From assembly GCA_026874595.1 (NCBI GenBank), contig JAPPUL010000086.1, positions 62,001 to 126,000 of the forward strand: a stretch of 64,000 nucleotides of DNA, given 5' to 3'. Position 1 is the stretch's first letter; each line of letters begins with the position of its first letter. The notes below the pieces were generated by a model. The model searched no databases, was not told the DNA's origin, and was given only the letters and a program-made list of their open reading frames with translations. Shown piece by piece: positions 36,627 through 46,658 of this stretch. This stretch comes from Sipunculus nudus. Lineage: Eukaryota; Annelida; Sipuncula; Golfingiida; Sipunculidae. A program made the translations under genes and the position numbers.

Positions 36627-37485
36627 TTTCTAAAAACCTTATGTATTCTTCTTTTATATCTTTTCGCATAAGACCGTATTGCGTCATCGCCTTTATATAC
36701 CCTAGAGGTTGACCTGTGTCATATAAATCTCCTCTAAATATACATGATACTACCTCCCCTACATGCGAAAGCTCATTTATTGCTGACGTTAGATAATATT
36801 CACCGCCTCCTTTATGTTTACTTAGACCCCTTTCTAGTACTCCAAATATCTCCTCATTTAATAAATATCGGCCTATTGATACATAAGAACTTGGTTCGCG
36901 ACCTTTTGGCGGCTTTTCTACTATACCTTTTGTCAAAACTATTCCTCCTCCACTCTCCTCCAAATCGCTCTCTAATGCCTCTATTACTCCATATCGCGAT
37001 ACATCCTCTCCCTTCATGTCTTTTACTGCCAAAACACTCTTTCCTGTCGATTCATGCGCTTCGATTAATTGCTTAGATAAACTACTCCCTTTTGTAAATA
37101 CTATGTCATCTGGAAACGCAAGTATAAACGCTCCCCTTAAAAAACCCTTCCCTAGTAATACCGCATCTCCTGTCCCTAACATCTCCTTTTGGCGTATAAA
37201 GTATATCTTTAAGCCCTCTCGCTCCATACTCTTAAACTTTAACACCTTCTTCCCATCAGAAACATACCGCTCAAGCTCTATGTCTCGATCATAATAATTC
37301 GCAAATAATCCCGCCTTACGCCTTGAACTTACAATCAATATCTCTCTTATCCCCGCATCGTACATCTCTTCTACTATGAAATCAAGCGATGGCCTGTCTA
37401 TTAACGGCAACAGCTCCTTCGGAACCACCTTAGTTACAGGGAAAAATCGACTCCCATACCCTCCACACAATATTAATCCTCGCAT
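36598..37485 (-). CDS. galU: UTP-glucose-1-phosphate uridylyltransferase
   Basis: Makes UDP-glucose from UTP and glucose 1-phosphate. The signature GLILCGGYGSRFFPVTKVVPKELLPLIDRPSLDFIVEE-like opening is complete, with RQKEMLGTGDAVL, FPDDIVF (Asp pair for Mg2+), GIVEKPP and DTGQPLGYIKAM. Length 295 is normal. A glucose-1-phosphate thymidylyltransferase is less likely given the GTGDAV and EKP patterns. No sugar operon surrounds it; it is followed by the overlapping propeller gene. Confidence 0.9.
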   Translation of the reverse strand: MRGLILCGGYGSRFFPVTKVVPKELLPLIDRPSLDFIVEEMYDAGIREILIVSSRRKAGLFANYYDRDIELERYVSDGKKVLKFKSMEREGLKIYFIRQKEMLGTGDAVLLGKGFLRGAFILAFPDDIVFTKGSSLSKQLIEAHESTGKSVLAVKDMKGEDVSRYGVIEALESDLEESGGGIVLTKGIVEKPPKGREPSSYVSIGRYLLNEEIFGVLERGLSKHKGGGEYYLTSAINELSHVGEVVSCIFRGDLYDTGQPLGYIKAMTQYGLMRKDIKEEYIRFLENALEQIKGR

Positions 37486-37583
37486 ACTCTTCTCCCATTT
37501 CTTCTTTAACTATAATCCTCTTCCTTACTATAATCCACTTTCCCATATCACAAAATCATATTGACAAGACCTTACTTCTCCCC

Positions 37584-37976
37584 TTACTTCTCTGCCCTCT
37601 TCTCCCCTTCCTTCTCCCCTTCCTTCTCCCCCACAGCAGCATTAGAACCTTTACTGTCATCTCTAAATATACTCTTTCTCATATATTTAAAAAGCGCCTT
37701 CTGGTATCTTCGGTTCTTTTCCTTATCCTCTGTTATCTCCTTATACGCTTTGCTAAACGCCTTACTCCCCTCACTCAAACTATACCCATACTCTTTAAAT
37801 AACTTCGAAAGCTTAGCGTTATCTTCTGCTACTCCTCCTATCTTATAACTTAACTCCGCCATAAATTCAGGATCGTCTGACGTTATCTTCTTTTCAGATT
37901 CAACTCCTCCTGAACATCCACTAAATAATATTAGCATAATCAAAGCTATAAACATAATGCCTAACTTTTCAACCAT
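37584..37976 (-). CDS. Small lipoprotein
   Basis: A hydrophobic signal (LGIMFIALIMLILFSGC) ends in a lipobox with cysteine, so the mature protein is lipid-anchored. The mature part is about 110 residues, helical and lysine/glutamate-rich, and ends in a GEKEGEKEGEK repeat encoded by a tandem repeat near 37599-37630. Function unknown. The ATG at 37974-37976 is chosen because a perfect GGAGGT lies 6 bases upstream; the GTG at 37982 abuts that site and cannot be the start. Confidence 0.78.
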   Translation of the reverse strand: MVEKLGIMFIALIMLILFSGCSGGVESEKKITSDDPEFMAELSYKIGGVAEDNAKLSKLFKEYGYSLSEGSKAFSKAYKEITEDKEKNRRYQKALFKYMRKSIFRDDSKGSNAAVGEKEGEKEGEKRAEK

Positions 37977-38259
37977 AGCCACACCTCCATTTTTTTTAAA
38001 TATTTTTAAATATATTGTAATATGAATCTCTTTACTACCTCATTAATAAAAAATCCTGCATACAAAAAAACATCGCCATTATAATACTTTTCATGAAAAC
38101 TTTATTTTACATCACCTATAATTCCTCTTTACATTAAATTAATAAAATATTTTATATCCTAAGTTTTTACTTTAAGATATACTATTAGTATCTTTATTAT
38201 GCTTTTATCTTAGACTAAGATAATCATAAAGCTAAATCTTTATTTATTGGAGTTTTAAT

Positions 38260-40515
38260 ATGATACGTAACAAAAATATCAAATCTCTCTATCAAGAAAT
38301 GGATAGAGTACATAATACCATGCGTAAAAGACTTGGCAGGGGGCTTTCTCTTACAGAAAAAATCCTCTTTTCGCATCTTAACAATTATGAGTCTTGTGAT
38401 ATAAAACGAGGTGTATCCGACCTTGAACTTTCTATTGATAGAATAGCTTTACAAGATGCTACCGCACAAATGGCTCTACTTCAGTTTATGACCGCAGGGC
38501 TTGCGCAAACTGCTGTCCCAACAACTGTACATTGCGACCACCTTATAATGGCCAAAAGCGGTGTTAAAAATGACTTCCCTGCATCCCTAACCAAAAATGA
38601 AGAAGTTTACAGCTTTCTTGAATCTGTTTCGAACAAATATGGTATAGGTTTTTGGAAACCGGGTTCGGGGATAATACATCAAGTAATACTTGAGAACTAC
38701 GCAATACCAGGAACTATGATGCTTGGTGCTGATTCTCATACACCTAACGCTGGTGGGCTTTGTATGCTTGCTATTGGAGTGGGGGGAGCTGATACTGTGG
38801 ATGTTATGACGGGACAGTTTTTTGGTCTTCGCATGCCGAAAATCGTTGGTATACATCTTAAAGGAAAGCTGTCTGGTTGGGCCTCTCCTAAGGACGTTAT
38901 TCTCAAAGTTGCTAAGATCATGACTGTGAAAGGCGGTACTGGCAAAATAGTTGAATACTTTGGTGAAGGGGCTAAGAGCATAAGTTGTACCGGGAAAGCC
39001 ACTATCACAAACATGGGAGCCGAGATAGGTGCTACTACTTCTGTTTTCCCATTTGATGAGTCTATGGCTGCATATCTTAAACTGACAGACCGTGAGGATA
39101 TTGCAAAACTGGCCTTGGAATACAAAGAATATCTTGTTCCTGACCCTGATGTTAGGCCAGAAGATATTTATGATGAGATACACGAAATTGACCTTTCAAG
39201 CCTGGAACCTCAAATATCAGGCCCACATACTCCGGATTTAGTACGTCCCATTAGTCAGCTTGCTAGTGAAATTGATGCGGGTAAATATCCAGAAGTGCTA
39301 AGTGCTGCGTTAATTGGAAGCTGTACTAACTCAAGCTATGAGGATTTGACAAAGGTAAACGATCTTGTTACACAGGCTTTAGATGCTGGCCTTAAATTAA
39401 AGACTAAGTTATTTATAGCTCCTGGCTCTGATAGAATATACTCTACTATTAAGCGAGATGGCATAGTTGAAAACCTAGAAAAGATAAATGCAACTGTGCT
39501 TGCAAATGCTTGTGGTCCTTGTATAGGGCAATGGCAACGGGATGAAGACGAAACTAAAGATATAAATAATATTTTAACTTCTTTTAACCGTAACTTTAAA
39601 AAGCGTAACGACGGGAGTGCAAATACAAACGGATTTATATCAAGTCCCTCAATAGTTGTTGCAATGGCTTTCGCCGGAGATATGAGATTTAATCCTCTAA
39701 CTTCGACATTAAAAACTCCAAGTGGACAAGACTTTAAGTTTCGTGCACCTGTAGGAGAGGAATTGCCGTCTAAAGGCTTCGTATCAGAAAAAAGTGGCTA
39801 TAAAAAGCCAACTATGAGCGGGAGTGTTTCAATTGATCCCAAAAGCAGCAGAATAGCGATACTAGAACCATTTGATACTCCAGATTTATCAAAAGACTTT
39901 AAAAGTTTGACAATATTACTAAAAGCCCAAGGCAAATGTACAACAGATCATGTATCGCCAGCAGGCCCATGGCTTACCTACAGAGGGCATATAGACAATA
40001 TAAGTAAGAATATGTATCTTGGTGCAGTTAATGCCTATACTGGAGAGACAGGACAAGGTACAAATATAGCTACAATGCAAGAGCATGTACCGTTTAACGA
40101 AATTGCAAGAGATTACAAGAACAAAGGAATAAACTGGTTAGTTATTGCGGATGAGAATTATGGCGAGGGCTCAAGTCGAGAACATGCTGCAATGGAACCA
40201 CGTCATATGGGTTGTAAAGCTATAATTGTAAAGAGTTTTGCACGGATTGCCGAGACGAATCTTAAAAAACAGGGTATCTTACCGTTATGGTTTTTAGATC
40301 CAAGTGACTATGATAAGATTCAGGCAAGCGACAAGATTACTATAAATGATATTGAAACCATTGCACCGCTAAAAAATCTAAGAATAACTATAAAACATAA
40401 AGATGGGAGCGAGGATATTGCCGAAGTATCGCATACCTTAAATCAATCGCAAATAGAATGGTTTAAGGCAGGATCTGCGCTTAATTGCCTTAGAAAGGGC
40501 GAGAGTGCAGCTTAG
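38260..40515 (+). CDS. acn: Aconitate hydratase, mitochondrial type
   Basis: Interconverts citrate and isocitrate with a [4Fe-4S] cluster. The cluster cysteines are in GSCTNSSYEDL and NACGPCIGQW; ADSHTPNAGGL, the GEGSSREHAAMEPRHMG segment of the swivelling domain, and KSFARIAETNLKKQGILPLWF are all present. At 751 residues it matches the mitochondrial/AcnA-m type found in some bacteria rather than AcnB. GGAG lies before the ATG. No citrate synthase or isocitrate dehydrogenase is in the window. Base composition shifts from pyrimidine-rich to purine-rich along the gene. Confidence 0.97.
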   Translation: MIRNKNIKSLYQEMDRVHNTMRKRLGRGLSLTEKILFSHLNNYESCDIKRGVSDLELSIDRIALQDATAQMALLQFMTAGLAQTAVPTTVHCDHLIMAKSGVKNDFPASLTKNEEVYSFLESVSNKYGIGFWKPGSGIIHQVILENYAIPGTMMLGADSHTPNAGGLCMLAIGVGGADTVDVMTGQFFGLRMPKIVGIHLKGKLSGWASPKDVILKVAKIMTVKGGTGKIVEYFGEGAKSISCTGKATITNMGAEIGATTSVFPFDESMAAYLKLTDREDIAKLALEYKEYLVPDPDVRPEDIYDEIHEIDLSSLEPQISGPHTPDLVRPISQLASEIDAGKYPEVLSAALIGSCTNSSYEDLTKVNDLVTQALDAGLKLKTKLFIAPGSDRIYSTIKRDGIVENLEKINATVLANACGPCIGQWQRDEDETKDINNILTSFNRNFKKRNDGSANTNGFISSPSIVVAMAFAGDMRFNPLTSTLKTPSGQDFKFRAPVGEELPSKGFVSEKSGYKKPTMSGSVSIDPKSSRIAILEPFDTPDLSKDFKSLTILLKAQGKCTTDHVSPAGPWLTYRGHIDNISKNMYLGAVNAYTGETGQGTNIATMQEHVPFNEIARDYKNKGINWLVIADENYGEGSSREHAAMEPRHMGCKAIIVKSFARIAETNLKKQGILPLWFLDPSDYDKIQASDKITINDIETIAPLKNLRITIKHKDGSEDIAEVSHTLNQSQIEWFKAGSALNCLRKGESAA

Positions 40516-40644
40516 TTTCTAAATTTATTTACTTTACTCTATTTATGCTTGTATGCTTTTATAAGTTATAAATTAAAAGATGTTTATGGCGTTTATTGAG
40601 TTATGCTCTTAACATATTCCTAATACCATATTAATATTTAGGTG

Positions 40645-42027
40645 ATGTACTTTAATAATCTTGTAAAGAAAAAGAGTTACTATTATTTAGTAATAAAATT
40701 ACTTGTTATCGTTATTCTTTTATATCTTGTTAAAAATGTTTATAGCAAACCTTACGGTCTTCGTGATACTAAAAAGACTGTCCAATTTGATACGACAATA
40801 GAGTTTAATTACATCTTTCTTGACCACGAATCATTTGTGCAATTTGTATTAATAGAAGAGCTAACCTTTGGCAAGATAGACCTTGGTTTTGGGATATATC
40901 TACCACTTAGCCTAAACAATGAATATGTAGTTAGACCCATCCATTACAACAGTTTATACGGACTTCTTGGCCTTTTATATTATGTACAGTACGGGCAATA
41001 CGAAGCAAATCCGTTGGCAATAAAGGTAAGCGAGATAAAAGACTTTACACTTGGCTCTGGTTTTATCTTAGAAAGATATTATAATACTATGTCATTTCCT
41101 GAGATACGAAAGATAGGTCTTGATTTTGAGTTTCGGAAGTGGGGGGTGGTTTTTGATGCAATAATAGGTGAACTTGCAACACAAAATATAATAGGAGGTA
41201 GGCTTGCATTAAATACAGGCAAAATACTTGACACAAAAAATATAGTACTTAACTCTCTTGAAATAGGCTTTACAGGCGTTGTAGATATCTACCCAAGACA
41301 ACTTTCAACTGTTCGGATATTTGATAGGGTACGACATAAAATAGTTTTAGATCGCGCTTCAGGAGATAAGGTATTATATATACTTGGTGGAGATTTAAGC
41401 TTTAACTTTTACAAGACAGAAAAAGTGCTACTTGGTCTTTATGCGGATGGCGGATATATGAGTTTAGGGGGATATGGAATTGGTTATGGGCTTAATTTAT
41501 GGGGCTATCCGGTTGCAGGCTTATCATTTGAAATTAATTACAAGATGCAAATACTACACTCATTTGAAGGCTTTATACCATCCTACTTTAATTCAATATA
41601 CGATTATGAAAAACGTAGTAAACGAGATTTACTTGACACAAAAGAAAAGCAACATGAAATAGGGATAAAGGCAGAACTTGGCTTTTACTTTTTCGATAAG
41701 AGAATAAGTCTAAAGTTAGCGTACGCAGATTACAATTTAGGAGATGGACTTGCAAAACCTCATTTTCTTATTAAGTTATCAGTAGTAAATATACCCAAAA
41801 GGTTTTATACAACGATAACATATGAAGATTATAGCTTCACCTTTCCGAATATAAGTAATGTGCGACATAGAGGAAGTCATTTTCTAATAGAAATATTATA
41901 CGGATTTACACCTTTAATGGAATTTGGATTTTCAACAAGAAAGAATTTCATTATACAAGATTTTGGAAATACGCAAGGAACAGATACTCTACTTACAATA
42001 AGCGTATTCGGAAAGGTTTTATTCTAA
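40645..42027 (+). CDS. Predicted outer-membrane beta-barrel protein
   Basis: Signal peptide (LVIKLLVIVILLYLVKNVYS, cut before KPYG) followed by about 430 residues of alternating amphipathic strands rich in Tyr/Phe/Gly (GSGFILERYY, IGYGLNLWGYPVAGLSFEI) and a C-terminal aromatic residue (FGKVLF), typical of barrels inserted by BamA. No recognised family. The start is ATG 40645 or the adjoining GTG 40642. It lies upstream of another barrel protein with a FecR domain on the same strand. Confidence 0.78.
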   Translation: MYFNNLVKKKSYYYLVIKLLVIVILLYLVKNVYSKPYGLRDTKKTVQFDTTIEFNYIFLDHESFVQFVLIEELTFGKIDLGFGIYLPLSLNNEYVVRPIHYNSLYGLLGLLYYVQYGQYEANPLAIKVSEIKDFTLGSGFILERYYNTMSFPEIRKIGLDFEFRKWGVVFDAIIGELATQNIIGGRLALNTGKILDTKNIVLNSLEIGFTGVVDIYPRQLSTVRIFDRVRHKIVLDRASGDKVLYILGGDLSFNFYKTEKVLLGLYADGGYMSLGGYGIGYGLNLWGYPVAGLSFEINYKMQILHSFEGFIPSYFNSIYDYEKRSKRDLLDTKEKQHEIGIKAELGFYFFDKRISLKLAYADYNLGDGLAKPHFLIKLSVVNIPKRFYTTITYEDYSFTFPNISNVRHRGSHFLIEILYGFTPLMEFGFSTRKNFIIQDFGNTQGTDTLLTISVFGKVLF

Positions 42028-42038
42028 GGTTTTATTCT
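42013..42038. repeat. 13-bp tandem duplication covering the barrel gene stop
   Basis: aaggttttattct at 42013-42025 is repeated at 42026-42038; the TAA stop of the preceding gene spans the junction (42025-42027). Confidence 0.88.
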
Positions 42039-42080
42039 AAGTTAATCTTCTTGCCTCATAATCACAAAAAAAGCAGATCC

Positions 42081-42104
42081 AAATAAAAGGAGAAATAAAA
42101 GGAG
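42081..42104 (+). repeat. 12-bp duplication of a ribosome-binding site
   Basis: aaataaaaggag occurs twice in tandem, giving two AAGGAG sites upstream of the ATG at 42109. Only the second (42099-42104) is well placed for it. Confidence 0.85.
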
Positions 42105-42108
42105 AAAT

Positions 42109-44205
42109 ATGAGATCGCTAAAATTTAAAGTGCTATTCTTCTTGTTTTTTATTAATATCTTATTTCTTATTAATATAGGATTAGCCTCCCTCCTACACAG
42201 CAAAGAGACAAGTGAAATAAATAACGAGGCACAAATAAGTATATCAGTTGGGGAAGCTAGCAAAAAGCGTGCTATAAGCAATAAAAGAAAGCTATCTAAA
42301 GGAATGTTCGTAAGGGAAGGGGACATATTAAAAACCTCTAAAGATGGATATATAGAATTACTCTTTGTAAATGGGCAGCGACTTAGGATATACAAAGATA
42401 GCCAAGTGTTAGTTCAAAGTATTTGGGATGCTGGGGTAAAACTGACATTATACGAGGGTATTATAGGCATACTAAATTCAGATGGGACAGATTTTACTTA
42501 TGATATAGAAGGACCTTTTTTCAAATTAAAATCAAGCATAAAAGATAAAGGAAATGATAAGTCGCAAGAATCTGGATTAGATGCGGCAGATACTAATATA
42601 TTATATATAGAACAAGTTGGAAAGCAAAAAGCTAGGCTATTACATAAAAGCGGCTTCTTACTAATAAATGCTAACACATTAATAAAAGATATTATACCTA
42701 AAACATTTAAGATCCAAGAAAGCGGACTTTATACGCTAAGTGCAGTTAAAGGTATTGAGAAAGTAGATTTAAAAGATTATGCAGACTACTTAGAAGAGTA
42801 TGAGGATTTGAATAATATAGCTTTTGAAGAGTCAACGGGAATTGACAAATATGATCCTGAGTATAGTACTAAGATAGCTTCTGATGAGCTTTTTTATAAG
42901 AGGTTAGGAGAATTAAGAACAAGAAAGGAGCTAATTAGAGCATACAGGAGTAAGGATAATATATATTACAATATACATACTACTATATTTGCCTACATAA
43001 ATAAACGTTTTTATGGTGCACTGGGCTTTTATCCAGAATTTCATATAACTAAGAATATTCTACTAAGACTTAGATTCCTGCTTTATATACCATATAGTAA
43101 GGACGCAGCGTCTATAGCAAATTACTATAATATAGACGAATGGGACTTTGAAAAGGCTAATACCTATCTTAATAAGATAGATTTATTTTCATATGAAGAT
43201 GATACATTTTATCTAAGAATATCTAATATCCCCGAAAAGACTCTATCTAAAGGACTACTGGTAAAGGATTATACAAATGACTTGTCCTATCCGCAAAGAA
43301 GATACTCAGGCCTTAATATTGGGATACGCTCTATATTAATAGATATTGAAGCCTTTTTTACAGATATAACCAAATTCAAAACAATGGGATTTCAGGTAGA
43401 AAGTAGACCTTTTGCCAATCCTGATGATTACAAATACAAAAACCATTACACAATAGGACTTTCATTTAGTGCAGATATTAAAAATGGGCTATTAAACGAT
43501 AACCCTAGCATATACTTAGGTTCCATAGATATAGGAATACCTATCTTAAGAGATAAAAGAAAAAATCATGAACTTACTTTCTATACAGAGATAGGCATTG
43601 GGGGTTATGAACTTGATAATGCTGCAGTTGCTGCAGAGTTTAATACTACGGCAAATAAATTCCATATTACAAAAGGATTCGGCCTTATTGCTGGCTTTAA
43701 TAGCTTAATACACAAAGTATTCTCATATAATATTAATTATAGATATCTTAGAAGCGGCTTTGTAAATGAATATATAGACACATTTTATGATATCTTTAAA
43801 GAAAATAAATTAAGGGAATTATTAGACCCAACTAAAAAAGATAAACACGGTGTTAATATAGGTATTGGACTACATTTTAAAAAGTACCTATCATTACATT
43901 CTGAGGTCTATGTAGAAATAGCAAATGTATCGGGAGAGATTAAAACAAAAACTAACTTTAAATTTGCATTAGAAACATCTAAAGATTTAATACCTTTAGT
44001 AAAAGTAAAATTGCTTTATATACGAAAAGGGATAACAAGTCCTACAGATTTTGTTCGAGGCATATTAAAAGATTCTTTTGTTTTATTTAAAACAAACGTT
44101 GCACTAACAAGCTATCTTGATATGATAATCTCTTATAGGCATTATGTTGAAGTTGAAAAACGGTTTGCTGACCTAATAAGTATAAACTTCGTATTTATTA
44201 TTTAA
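42109..44205 (+). CDS. FecR-domain protein with a C-terminal beta-barrel
   Basis: Residues 1-28 are a signal peptide. Residues about 40-130 match the FecR fold: VREGDILKTSKDGYIELLFV, GQRLRIYKDSQVLVQ. Residues about 290-698 are barrel-like strands (YIDTFYDIFKENK, LGSIDIGIPILRDKRK, FADLISINFVFII ending in hydrophobics). FecR proteins normally relay a signal to an anti-sigma partner; here the domain seems exposed in the periplasm ahead of an outer-membrane barrel. Function unknown. Probably in an operon with the barrel protein upstream (81 bp). Confidence 0.75.
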   Translation: MRSLKFKVLFFLFFINILFLINIGLASLLHSKETSEINNEAQISISVGEASKKRAISNKRKLSKGMFVREGDILKTSKDGYIELLFVNGQRLRIYKDSQVLVQSIWDAGVKLTLYEGIIGILNSDGTDFTYDIEGPFFKLKSSIKDKGNDKSQESGLDAADTNILYIEQVGKQKARLLHKSGFLLINANTLIKDIIPKTFKIQESGLYTLSAVKGIEKVDLKDYADYLEEYEDLNNIAFEESTGIDKYDPEYSTKIASDELFYKRLGELRTRKELIRAYRSKDNIYYNIHTTIFAYINKRFYGALGFYPEFHITKNILLRLRFLLYIPYSKDAASIANYYNIDEWDFEKANTYLNKIDLFSYEDDTFYLRISNIPEKTLSKGLLVKDYTNDLSYPQRRYSGLNIGIRSILIDIEAFFTDITKFKTMGFQVESRPFANPDDYKYKNHYTIGLSFSADIKNGLLNDNPSIYLGSIDIGIPILRDKRKNHELTFYTEIGIGGYELDNAAVAAEFNTTANKFHITKGFGLIAGFNSLIHKVFSYNINYRYLRSGFVNEYIDTFYDIFKENKLRELLDPTKKDKHGVNIGIGLHFKKYLSLHSEVYVEIANVSGEIKTKTNFKFALETSKDLIPLVKVKLLYIRKGITSPTDFVRGILKDSFVLFKTNVALTSYLDMIISYRHYVEVEKRFADLISINFVFII

Positions 44206-44206
44206 C

Positions 44207-44228
44207 TTTTATTCTAATTTTATTCTAA
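44207..44228. repeat. 11-bp tandem duplication between convergent stops
   Basis: ttttattctaa at 44207-44217 and 44218-44228, in the 14-bp gap and the end of cvpA. The same 11 bases appear in the duplication at 42013-42038. Confidence 0.85.
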
Positions 44229-44756
44229 AAACTCCTTAAGCTTCTTCTCATAAAAAAACCACTGCTTTTTAATCTCAGAAGGTATCTGCTGACTAACTTC
44301 AACCACTAAATTATTCAATGCACCAAGAAATATATTACTTAATCTTGAATCTTTTAAAATAGAGTTAAAGGTAGGATTATAACTAAATCCAGACAAAGCA
44401 TATAAAAGTATACTTACAAATAAAATAGCTTTAAAGAAATTAATGATGCTACCTAAAAAACGATTAACAACACTAAGATATAACTTATCCAGTATATTCT
44501 GAATATAAACTCCTAGCTTATTTATCCCATAATTAACGATAATAAATATTAAAACAAAACTAACAAGTTTAGCAACGTTACTACCAGAAATAATCTTTAA
44601 AATAATATTACTAAGGTCATTGTATAAAACAAATGCAACATATAAGGAAAATAATATAGAAAACAAAGAGAAAAATACCATAATAAAACCTTGCATATAT
44701 CCTCTATATGCATAAAACAATAAAAAGCATAGAATAGCAATATCAATTATATTCAT
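44220..44756 (-). CDS. cvpA: CvpA family membrane protein
   Basis: 178 residues with four predicted membrane helices and the CvpA pattern near the N-terminus (NIIDIAILCFLLFYAYRGYMQGF), ending in a soluble tail. The family is linked to colicin V production, envelope stress and biofilm formation in other bacteria; a precise function is not known. It lies 8 bp after mtnA on the same strand. Confidence 0.85.
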   Translation of the reverse strand: MNIIDIAILCFLLFYAYRGYMQGFIMVFFSLFSILFSLYVAFVLYNDLSNIILKIISGSNVAKLVSFVLIFIIVNYGINKLGVYIQNILDKLYLSVVNRFLGSIINFFKAILFVSILLYALSGFSYNPTFNSILKDSRLSNIFLGALNNLVVEVSQQIPSEIKKQWFFYEKKLKEFLE

Positions 44757-44763
44757 ATTATTT

Positions 44764-45861
44764 TTATAAAGCTTTCGCTATATTCTCTTTATAAGGCGGC
44801 TTAATTACTCCTAGTTCCGTAATTATTGCTGTTATATATTTATTTGGAGTAACATCAAATGCCGGTGCGTAGACTTCTACCCCACTCGGAGATACCTGAA
44901 AATTGCCTACATTCCTAACCTCATCTGCACTACGTTCCTCTATCGGTATTAAGCTGCCATCTTCAAGCTCTTTATCAAATGTAGAAATAGGCGCTGCTAC
45001 GTAAAATGGTATGCCATGATGGTATGCATTTACCGCAAGACTATAAGTCCCTATCTTGTTTGCTACATCCCCATTTAATGCTATCCTATCTGCTCCCACT
45101 ATACACGCATTTATACCCTTCGTTTTCATTGTATAACATGCTGCGTTATCCGTTATCAAAGTTAATGGGATCCCATATTTCATTAACTCCCATGTCGTGA
45201 GTCGTGAACCTTGCATTAATGGCCTTGTCTCATCTACATATACATGCACCAACTTCCCGTCCCCATATGCTTCATATATTACTGCAAGTGCCGTCCCATA
45301 CCCAGACGTTGCAAGACCTCCTGCATTACAATGCGTTATAACATTAACTTCATTAGAAAGTAATGTCGCTCCATGCTTGCCTATCATATAAGACCTTTTT
45401 AAATCATCTTTATATAAATACTTTGTTTGCTTATATATCTTGTCTACTACCTCTAATCCATCTTTACCTTCATCTATTATATCTGCAACTTGTGATATCC
45501 CCCAAAACAAATTTACTGCCGTTGGACGCGTCCCCTTTAAATACTTTATAACCTTAGTCGCTTCGTCTTTAAATCTTTTATAATCCATCCCTACTAAGTC
45601 TTTTACTCCAAGATATACTCCATACGCTCCAACTATTCCCAACGCCGGGGCTCCCCTAACTGATAAACGCTTTATTGCCTTGCCAAGTTCTTTATAATTA
45701 CTTATTTCAAGTATTACTTCCTCTTGCGGTAACTTAGTTTGATCCAGTAACTTTATAACTTCCCTATCAAAAGAAAGCGTATTTATCTTTTTAAGACCTT
45801 CTGGAACTTCTACTTTTTCTTCCTTTTGCCCCTCTATTTCTCCCTCTATCCCTCCAAACAC
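44764..45861 (-). CDS. mtnA: Methylthioribose-1-phosphate isomerase
   Basis: Converts methylthioribose 1-phosphate to methylthioribulose 1-phosphate in methionine salvage. It belongs to the eIF-2B alpha/MtnA family; the catalytic Cys is in THCNAGGLAT and the Asp in GADRIALNGD, with RGAPALGIVGAYGV, RPTAVNLFWGI and NKIGTYSLAV. Length 365. The GTG start is backed by AGAGGAG 7 bases upstream and overlaps the end of the preceding gene by 16 bp. No other methionine salvage gene is in the window; ribose-1,5-bisphosphate isomerase is a less likely alternative. Confidence 0.92.
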   Translation of the reverse strand: MFGGIEGEIEGQKEEKVEVPEGLKKINTLSFDREVIKLLDQTKLPQEEVILEISNYKELGKAIKRLSVRGAPALGIVGAYGVYLGVKDLVGMDYKRFKDEATKVIKYLKGTRPTAVNLFWGISQVADIIDEGKDGLEVVDKIYKQTKYLYKDDLKRSYMIGKHGATLLSNEVNVITHCNAGGLATSGYGTALAVIYEAYGDGKLVHVYVDETRPLMQGSRLTTWELMKYGIPLTLITDNAACYTMKTKGINACIVGADRIALNGDVANKIGTYSLAVNAYHHGIPFYVAAPISTFDKELEDGSLIPIEERSADEVRNVGNFQVSPSGVEVYAPAFDVTPNKYITAIITELGVIKPPYKENIAKAL

Positions 45862-46658
45862 TCAACTTCTCCTCTTAATACCGTTTTATACATTAAAATA
45901 TATAGTAAATAATATATTACAAAAAAAGGATATAATATCATCCTCCTCCGAAAGAATCCTACATCACCCTCCTGTCCAGCTAGAAAGCTTATCTCGTTAC
46001 TTAGTCCTATACATACACTGCTTTTAAAAAAATCTTTATTCCGATTTATCCATACATCATGTTTATACACTCCAAGATCTACCAACAGTATAGTCGGCCC
46101 TATCTTCTTTATCTTTTCAAGTATTGCATCCCCTTCCTTCTTTAATTGCCCTTCTGAATGTATTCCTAGTATCGTTGTCTCTGGGAAACTTTGTTTTATA
46201 TATTTATTTATATATATTCCATGTTTTGGCTTGCCGCCTATTAAAAAAAAACGAGACTTGCTCTTTATTAGATTCTTCATCAAGATTACACTCAAATGTA
46301 GTCGCCCTTCCCTAATTAAATGTTCCTTTAAAAGCTCTCGTCGCCTCTCTATTTCTAAATATCCAGACCCTTTAACTCCTTCCTTTCTATAACTATTTGT
46401 CTCATGAAACTTACCCTTACCAAGCCCTATAACCCCTAAACCCCAAGTGAATACATTACCTATCGGAATAACCATTGTCGAGTTTTCATTAAATATCTTA
46501 CGGAGTCGCTTACTAAAGCACATCTTTACAAATACTCTAAGATCTAGTAATACTATATGCGCATATTCCCTTCTATCTATTAGTTCCTTTATCTTTATAT
46601 ATAATTCCTCAAGCGGTAATATTGTAAACGTTATCACATTTTGGATCTTAAGACGCAT
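45846..46658 (-). CDS. WecG/TagA/CpsF-like glycosyltransferase, divergent
   Basis: 270 residues. The central and C-terminal part follows the WecG/TagA pattern: ATTILGIHSEGQLKKEG-like nucleotide-sugar segment, GPTILLVDLGVYKHDVWI, and CIGLSNEISFLAG, in place of the usual VGLGxPKQExW and VGxxFDxxAG, so it is divergent and its activity is uncertain. A C-terminal hydrophobic helix (ILYPFFVIYYLLYILMY) could anchor it to the membrane. Family members add N-acetylmannosamine or similar sugars to lipid-linked carriers. It overlaps mtnA by 16 bp. Confidence 0.65.
   Translation of the reverse strand: MRLKIQNVITFTILPLEELYIKIKELIDRREYAHIVLLDLRVFVKMCFSKRLRKIFNENSTMVIPIGNVFTWGLGVIGLGKGKFHETNSYRKEGVKGSGYLEIERRRELLKEHLIREGRLHLSVILMKNLIKSKSRFFLIGGKPKHGIYINKYIKQSFPETTILGIHSEGQLKKEGDAILEKIKKIGPTILLVDLGVYKHDVWINRNKDFFKSSVCIGLSNEISFLAGQEGDVGFFRRRMILYPFFVIYYLLYILMYKTVLRGEVECLEG

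Noticed and set aside
38587-39183. 198-residue open frame on - inside aconitase
   Set aside because: Shadow of a highly conserved gene, unusual composition, no ribosome-binding site.
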